Shown here one piece after another: positions 53,117 to 57,293 of a stretch of DNA of 57,293 nt. This DNA is from Mycobacterium gordonae (GTDB lineage: Bacteria > Actinomycetota > Actinomycetes > Mycobacteriales > Mycobacteriaceae). Position 1 is the first letter of the stretch. The number at the start of each line of letters is the position of its first letter. The position numbers and the translations under genes were made by a program. Below the pieces are notes generated by a model, which worked only from the letters and a program-made list of their open reading frames with translations, searched no databases and had not been told where the DNA came from. Location: contig NZ_LQOY01000089.1 of NCBI RefSeq assembly GCF_002101675.1, positions 1-57,293 of the forward strand, given 5' to 3'.

Positions 53117-54673
53117 ATGACCATCAATGCCCCCGACCGTTCCCAACTCGAGTCGCCACCGGCGCGGGTCCGTCCCGCTGCCGTCCTGGCTGTCGTCCTG
53201 GTGGCCTCCCTGGCGATCAACGTGGAGACCACTATCGTCAATGTCGCACTGCCCACCCTGAATTCGGCGCTCGGCGCCTCGACCCGGGGACTGCAGTGGA
53301 TCGTCGACGCCTACAATCTCGCCTTCGCCGCGCTGGTATTGGCCGGTGGCACCATCGGAGACAAGTTCGGGCGTCGCGGCACGCTGATCACCGGGCTCGT
53401 GCTCTTCGCGGTGAGCAGCGTGGGCGCCGCACTGTGCACCACTACGGGATCACTTGTGGCACTGCGGGTGGTGATGGGCGTGGCAGCTGCACTGATCTAT
53501 CCGACCACGCTGGCCATCATCACCGACACCTTCCGCGAGCCGCGGCAGCGGGCAGTCGCGATCGGGCTCTGGGGCGCGGTCACCGGCCTGGGGGTGGCCA
53601 TCGGCCCGATCCTCGGCGGCGCGTTGCTCGAGGCCTTCTGGTGGGGGAGCCTTTTCCTGGCCCTGGCACCCATTGCCCTCGCGGCGGCGCTCAGCGCGCC
53701 CGTCGTCATCCCGGCCTCCACGCCTGACCCGGATTCGCGCCTCGACCGTGGCGGGCTGGTGCTTTCCGTCGTCATGCTCGGTGCCCTGGTTTACACTATT
53801 ATCGAAGCGCCAGAACAGGGTTGGACGTCCACGCGGACGCTGGTGGGCTTCGCTCTGGCCCTGGCGGCAGGCGTGGGCTTTGCGCTGTGGGAACGACGGC
53901 AACGCGACCCACTCATCGACGTCACCTTGTTCACCAACCTGCGCTTCAGTGCGGCAAGCGGGGCCGTCACGGTGGCCTTCTTCGCCTTGTTCGGGTTCAT
54001 CTTCCTGATCACCCAGTTCATGCAGCAGCTGCAGGGATTCGGCCCGCTGGGCACCGGTGTGCGCATCCTGCCGGTCGCGTTGTCGATCGCCGTCGGATCG
54101 GTTCTGGGCACCAGACTGGCCGTCAGTAGGGTCGGCACCAAAGCCGTTGTCTTCCTGGGCCTTCTGCTGATGGCCGCATCCTTCGCCTGGATCAGTACCT
54201 GTGACCTGAGCGTCAGCTATCTGGAGATGGCCGGGCAGATGGTGCTGCTGGGCGGCGGGCTGGGCCTGACCTCTGCCCCGGCGACCGACTCCATCATGGG
54301 CGTGGTGCGGCCGGAGCAGGCCGGCGCCGGGTCTGCCGTCAACGACGCCACCCGCCAGGTGGGCGGCACCCTCGGCGTCGCGGTCATCGGCAGCGTCTTC
54401 TCCACGATCTACATCCGCCACCTCACCGAAAGCCAAGCGCTGCAGCGGCTGCCGCATGCGGCCCAAGCTGTTGCACAGGAGGGCCTGGCGCAGGGCCTGG
54501 CTGTGGCGGGCCAGTCTCCCGCTCCGATAGCCGGCGCCGTGCGGGCGACGGTCAGCGATGCCTTCCTGTCCGGCATGACCGCCGGCTGCCTGACCGCCGC
54601 AGCGGTCTGCCTCGCCGGAGCGTTCTTTGTGCTCGCCGTACTGCCGGCACACCCGGTCGGGAGCCGGGCATGA
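53117..54673 (+). CDS. MFS drug exporter, DHA2 (14-TM) type
   Basis: A 518-residue proton-linked exporter. About 14 membrane segments are visible. Motif A GDKFGRRGTLITG follows the second, motif C-like GAVTGLGVAIGPILGG lies in the fifth, and NVALPTLNSAL near the start is typical of EmrB/QacA-type DHA2 transporters. I use ATG 53117 because the earlier in-frame ATG (53048) is inside the inverted repeat. It should expel drugs or toxic metabolites. The following SDR overlaps its stop by 4 nt. Confidence 0.94.
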   Translation: MTINAPDRSQLESPPARVRPAAVLAVVLVASLAINVETTIVNVALPTLNSALGASTRGLQWIVDAYNLAFAALVLAGGTIGDKFGRRGTLITGLVLFAVSSVGAALCTTTGSLVALRVVMGVAAALIYPTTLAIITDTFREPRQRAVAIGLWGAVTGLGVAIGPILGGALLEAFWWGSLFLALAPIALAAALSAPVVIPASTPDPDSRLDRGGLVLSVVMLGALVYTIIEAPEQGWTSTRTLVGFALALAAGVGFALWERRQRDPLIDVTLFTNLRFSAASGAVTVAFFALFGFIFLITQFMQQLQGFGPLGTGVRILPVALSIAVGSVLGTRLAVSRVGTKAVVFLGLLLMAASFAWISTCDLSVSYLEMAGQMVLLGGGLGLTSAPATDSIMGVVRPEQAGAGSAVNDATRQVGGTLGVAVIGSVFSTIYIRHLTESQALQRLPHAAQAVAQEGLAQGLAVAGQSPAPIAGAVRATVSDAFLSGMTAGCLTAAAVCLAGAFFVLAVLPAHPVGSRA

Positions 54674-55446
54674 CCAAGCGCGAGCAGTACGGTCCGTGGG
54701 CGGTCATCACCGGCGCCAGCGACGGGATCGGTCGCGCCGTCGCTGAACATGTTGCGGCACAGGGTCTCGACGTGATACTCGCCGCGCGCAGTGATGCCAA
54801 GCTGCAGACACTCGCCAATGACCTGGAGCGGTCACACGGCGTGAAGACCCAGGTGGTTGTTGTAGACCTTGGCAAATCCTCCGGAGCGACAACGCTTTTG
54901 AAGGCGACCGACGGGTTGGAGGTAGGCCTGGCGGTCCTGGCGGCCGGATTCGGGACCACCGGAGCGTTCCACGATTCGGACCCCACCGGCGAACTGGAGA
55001 TGATCGCCGTCAACGTCGCCGCCGTCGCACAGCTCGCCCAATCGTTCGCGTCGAGGATGGTTGCACAGGGACACGGCGGGATTGTGTTGTTCGGCTCCAT
55101 TCTCGGCTGGCAAGGAGTGCCGGGCCAGGCGAACTACGCGGCTACCAAGGCGTACGTGCAAAGTCTCGCGGAGGGTATGCACCGTGAACTCAAGCCGCGC
55201 GGCGTGGATGTGCTGTCGGTTGCGCCCGGACCGGTACACAGCGGCTTCGCCGCACGCGCGGGTCTGACGATGAGGTCGGCCGCCGCACCGGCAGTGGTGG
55301 CCAAAGCGATCTGGTCGGCGCTGGGGCGACGCGTGAACGTGGTGCCGGGTACACAAGCGAAGTTCTTGACGGCATCCCTGGCACTGCTTCCCCGCCGGGT
55401 CAGGACGATAATCCTGGGGCGCGTGATGGCATCGATGCGGCGCTGA
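54670..55446 (+). CDS. Short-chain dehydrogenase/reductase
   Basis: A 258-residue SDR with ITGASDGIGRAVAE at the cofactor site, AAGF in place of NNAG, catalytic Ser in LFGSILGW and Tyr/Lys in QANYAATKAYV. The C-terminus (LLPRRVRTIILGRVMASM) is basic and hydrophobic, suggesting membrane association, as in the human DHRS/HSD17B-like group. It begins inside the MFS stop (ATGA), so the exporter and SDR are co-expressed under the same TetR. Substrate unknown. Confidence 0.93.
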   Translation: MTKREQYGPWAVITGASDGIGRAVAEHVAAQGLDVILAARSDAKLQTLANDLERSHGVKTQVVVVDLGKSSGATTLLKATDGLEVGLAVLAAGFGTTGAFHDSDPTGELEMIAVNVAAVAQLAQSFASRMVAQGHGGIVLFGSILGWQGVPGQANYAATKAYVQSLAEGMHRELKPRGVDVLSVAPGPVHSGFAARAGLTMRSAAAPAVVAKAIWSALGRRVNVVPGTQAKFLTASLALLPRRVRTIILGRVMASMRR

Positions 55447-55538
55447 CGAAGTTGCTGCGGAATTTAGCGCGGGACCGCCATACGATTTTCTGACATGCGG
55501 TGACACTCGGGCGGTGACCGCGTCGGTTCGGAGGTCGA

Positions 55539-56900
55539 ATGTCCTTTGTCATTGCGGTTCCGGAGTTCTTGACGGCGGCGGCCGCAGAGCTGGGGGATAT
55601 CGCCTCCTCGATCGGCGCGGCCAACGGGGCGGCGGCGGGCCCGACGTCGGCCTTGCTGGCTGCCGGCGGCGACGAAGTGTCCGCGGCCGTGGCGGCGGTG
55701 TTCAACGAGCATGCCCGGGCCTATCAGGTGGTCAGTACCGGGGCGGCGGACTTCCACCAGCAGTTCGTGCAGCTGCTGAGCGCCGGTGCCGGCTCCTATG
55801 CCAGTGCCGAAGCCGCCAACGCCAACCCGCTGCAGAATCTGCTCAATCAGGTGAACGGGGTGGCGGAAACCTTCTTGGGACGCCCGCTGATCGGCGACGG
55901 CCGCGACGGTGTCGACGGAACCGGTGCCAGGGGGCAAAACGGTGGCTTGCTGTGGGGCAACGGCGGTAACGGCGGGTCGGGTGCGGCCGGGCAGAACGGC
56001 GGCGGCGGTGGAGACGGCGGCTTCTTGTTCGGCAACGGCGGCCGGGGAGGCGCCGGTGGCGCCGTTCCCAACGGCTTCGCAGGCTGGGGCGGTAGCGGCG
56101 GCAACGCCGTCGGCCTGTTCGGCAACGGTGGCGCGGGCGGTGTCGGCGGCGCCGGTGGTACCGGGGTCGCCGGTGACGGTGGCAACGGCGGGAGCGGTGG
56201 CTTCATTTTCGGCAACGGCGGCGTCGGCGGAGCTGGCGGACGCGGCTTCGTCGCCGGCTGGGGCGGTTACGGCGGCGACGGGCTGGGCCTGCTCTACGGC
56301 GCCGGCGGCACGGGCGGCGCCGGCGGAGCCACCCCCTTGCCCGGTGGCGTCCCGGGCATGGGCGGTACCGGCGGCAGCGGCAACATCCTGTTCAACGTGA
56401 TCAGCACCGGGGCCGACGGCGGCATCGGTGGGGACGCTGCCGGCGTCACCACCGGCGGGCAGGGCGGTCAGGGCGGTAGTGGCGCCGGCCAGTGGCTCGG
56501 CTTCGGCGGCGCCGGTGGGGCCGGCGGCGCTTCCCTGGGCAGCGGGACAGGCGGGCCCGGCGGATACGGCGGCGACGGCGGCGCCTTCTTCGGCATCGGC
56601 GGTGCCGGCGGCAACGGCGGGTTCGCGGATGCCGGCGGCAGGGGTGGGGTCGGCGGGCTGGGTGGCCTCGGTGGCATCCTCTTCGGGCTCGGCGGCGCCG
56701 GCGGCAACGGTTTCGGGGCCGCCAACTTGGCAGTCGGTGGCAACGGCGGCCAGGGCGGTTACGGCGGCTTCCTGTTCGGCATCGGCGGCCACGGCGGAAA
56801 CGGCGGCATCGGCGCCACCCCGGGTATCGGGGCGCCCGGGGGCTTCGGCGCCTATTTCCTGTTCGGGCCTAACGGGGCACCGGGGTTGACGCCTGCCTGA
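55539..56900 (+). CDS. PE_PGRS family protein
   Basis: A 453-residue mycobacterial PE_PGRS protein. Residues 1-95 are the PE domain (MSFVIAVPEFLTAAAAELG opening; helices through NANPLQNLLNQVN), followed by GRPLIGDG and a long Gly/Ala/Asn-rich repeat region of GGNGG, GGAGG and FGNGG units. These proteins are exported by ESX-5 and displayed at the surface. A GGAGG ribosome-binding site precedes ATG 55539. The end (LFGPNGAPGLTPA) is typical. It is convergent with another Gly-rich gene. Confidence 0.95.
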   Translation: MSFVIAVPEFLTAAAAELGDIASSIGAANGAAAGPTSALLAAGGDEVSAAVAAVFNEHARAYQVVSTGAADFHQQFVQLLSAGAGSYASAEAANANPLQNLLNQVNGVAETFLGRPLIGDGRDGVDGTGARGQNGGLLWGNGGNGGSGAAGQNGGGGGDGGFLFGNGGRGGAGGAVPNGFAGWGGSGGNAVGLFGNGGAGGVGGAGGTGVAGDGGNGGSGGFIFGNGGVGGAGGRGFVAGWGGYGGDGLGLLYGAGGTGGAGGATPLPGGVPGMGGTGGSGNILFNVISTGADGGIGGDAAGVTTGGQGGQGGSGAGQWLGFGGAGGAGGASLGSGTGGPGGYGGDGGAFFGIGGAGGNGGFADAGGRGGVGGLGGLGGILFGLGGAGGNGFGAANLAVGGNGGQGGYGGFLFGIGGHGGNGGIGATPGIGAPGGFGAYFLFGPNGAPGLTPA

Positions 56901-56932
56901 GCTTCGCTGTTCCTAGCCGTCAGCCCCAACCG

Positions 56933-57293
56933 CTAGCTGGACTGACCAGCCTTCCCCGGCGAAAGGAATTGGTAGGAGAAACCGCCCCTTCCCCCTGCGC
57001 CGAGGCTGGTTCCCCCGTCACCTCCGTCTTGTCCCAGCGTGATGAACGCGCCGAGTCCACCGCCACCGCCGTCGGTGCCGCTGCGCCCGTTCCCACCTCC
57101 CTCGCCGACACTGGGCGTCGAGGCGCCGCCGCCACCACCGCCGCCGCCCAGGCCGCCGACCTGCCCAGCGCCGCCGGCGCCGCCGATGCCGTTGATCGGA
57201 TTTCCAGCACCGTCGAAGGCCACGGAATTGCCGCCTGCGCCGCCCTTTCCGGCGACACCGCCTACGCCGCCGGCGGCGCCACCACCCCCACCC
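56933..57293 (-). CDS. Gly-rich (PGRS-like) protein, 3' part; 5' end outside window
   Basis: The last 120 or so codons of a Gly-rich protein on the minus strand. Triplets such as GGAGGAGQVGG, GGGGGGGGAS and GQDGGDGGTSLGAGG resemble PGRS repeats, with the end SYQFLSPGKAGQSS. The N-terminal domain lies beyond the window, so PE membership cannot be confirmed. It faces the preceding PE_PGRS gene with only 32 bp between stops. Confidence 0.75.
   Translation of the reverse strand, partial: GGGGGAAGGVGGVAGKGGAGGNSVAFDGAGNPINGIGGAGGAGQVGGLGGGGGGGGASTPSVGEGGGNGRSGTDGGGGGLGAFITLGQDGGDGGTSLGAGGRGGFSYQFLSPGKAGQSS

Noticed and set aside
55900..56880. Tandem repeat array
   Set aside because: The short GC-rich repeats are explained by the Gly-rich PGRS coding sequence.
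1..57293. tRNA, rRNA, CRISPR, transposase or prophage genes
   Set aside because: I read the gene gaps and protein set for these and saw no convincing example.

Overview
The window is high-GC DNA from a slow-growing, non-tuberculous Mycobacterium. The evidence is a PE_PGRS gene, a UsfY-type protein, an EchA6 homologue, WS/DGAT, FadE and deazaflavin nitroreductase families, many SDR and TetR genes, and GTG/TTG starts. The species cannot be named from this sequence; a class I aldolase and a large lipopeptide synthetase argue against the M. tuberculosis complex. I see no rRNA, tRNA, CRISPR array or insertion sequence.

Region 1 (1-18211, minus strand) is most of a lipopeptide assembly line. An MbtH-like gene (18211-17981) is followed by a 3,989-residue megasynthase (17506-5537), read as FAAL-ACP-KS-AT-DH(degenerate)-KR-ACP-C-A-PCP-E. 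A second NRPS (5550 to beyond 1; C-A-PCP-C-A...) overlaps its stop codon by 14 nt. The AT has methylmalonyl-type motifs, the DH has lost its catalytic His, the KR looks intact, and the first A domain has a threonine-like code followed by an epimerase. The predicted start of the product is an alpha-methyl-beta-hydroxy fatty acyl group on D-(allo-)threonine, with at least two more residues. I cannot match this to a known mycobacterial lipopeptide.

Region 2 (18314-25203, minus strand) continues upstream in the same direction. A SAM methyltransferase is translationally coupled to an unusual MTHFR-like protein with an N-terminal Cys motif; then come a membrane-anchored protein, a WS/DGAT acyltransferase, an alpha/beta hydrolase, a deazaflavin nitroreductase and a rifampicin-monooxygenase-like flavoprotein. 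The flavoprotein is preceded by a 19-bp element matching, at 18 of 19 positions, the rifamycin-associated element (RAE) as I recall it. This suggests a rifamycin-inducible resistance unit.

Region 3 (25204-39561) is mostly housekeeping and lipid metabolism: a degenerate family A DNA polymerase-like gene, a SHOCT protein, an acyl-CoA dehydrogenase, a TetR gene divergent from a small membrane protein across two clear operators, RNase Z, a diguanylate cyclase, an amidase, an AAA+ ATPase, class I fructose-bisphosphate aldolase, a YchJ-like protein and EchA6.

Region 4 (39651-46990) looks like a small tailoring or secondary-metabolism island. It holds a BBE-type flavoprotein divergent from a TetR regulator, a UGSC-family protein, a family 1 glycosyltransferase, and an overlapping three-gene operon (GNAT-like protein, membrane protein, CYP138-like P450).

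Region 5 (46991-57293) has a small secreted protein, a Pro-rich Cys-containing envelope protein, two SDRs, a UsfY-like protein, an amidohydrolase, a thioesterase-like protein and a DUF2231 protein. A TetR-MFS-SDR unit follows, with a long inverted repeat before the MFS gene. The window ends in a PE_PGRS gene facing a second Gly-rich gene cut by the window edge.
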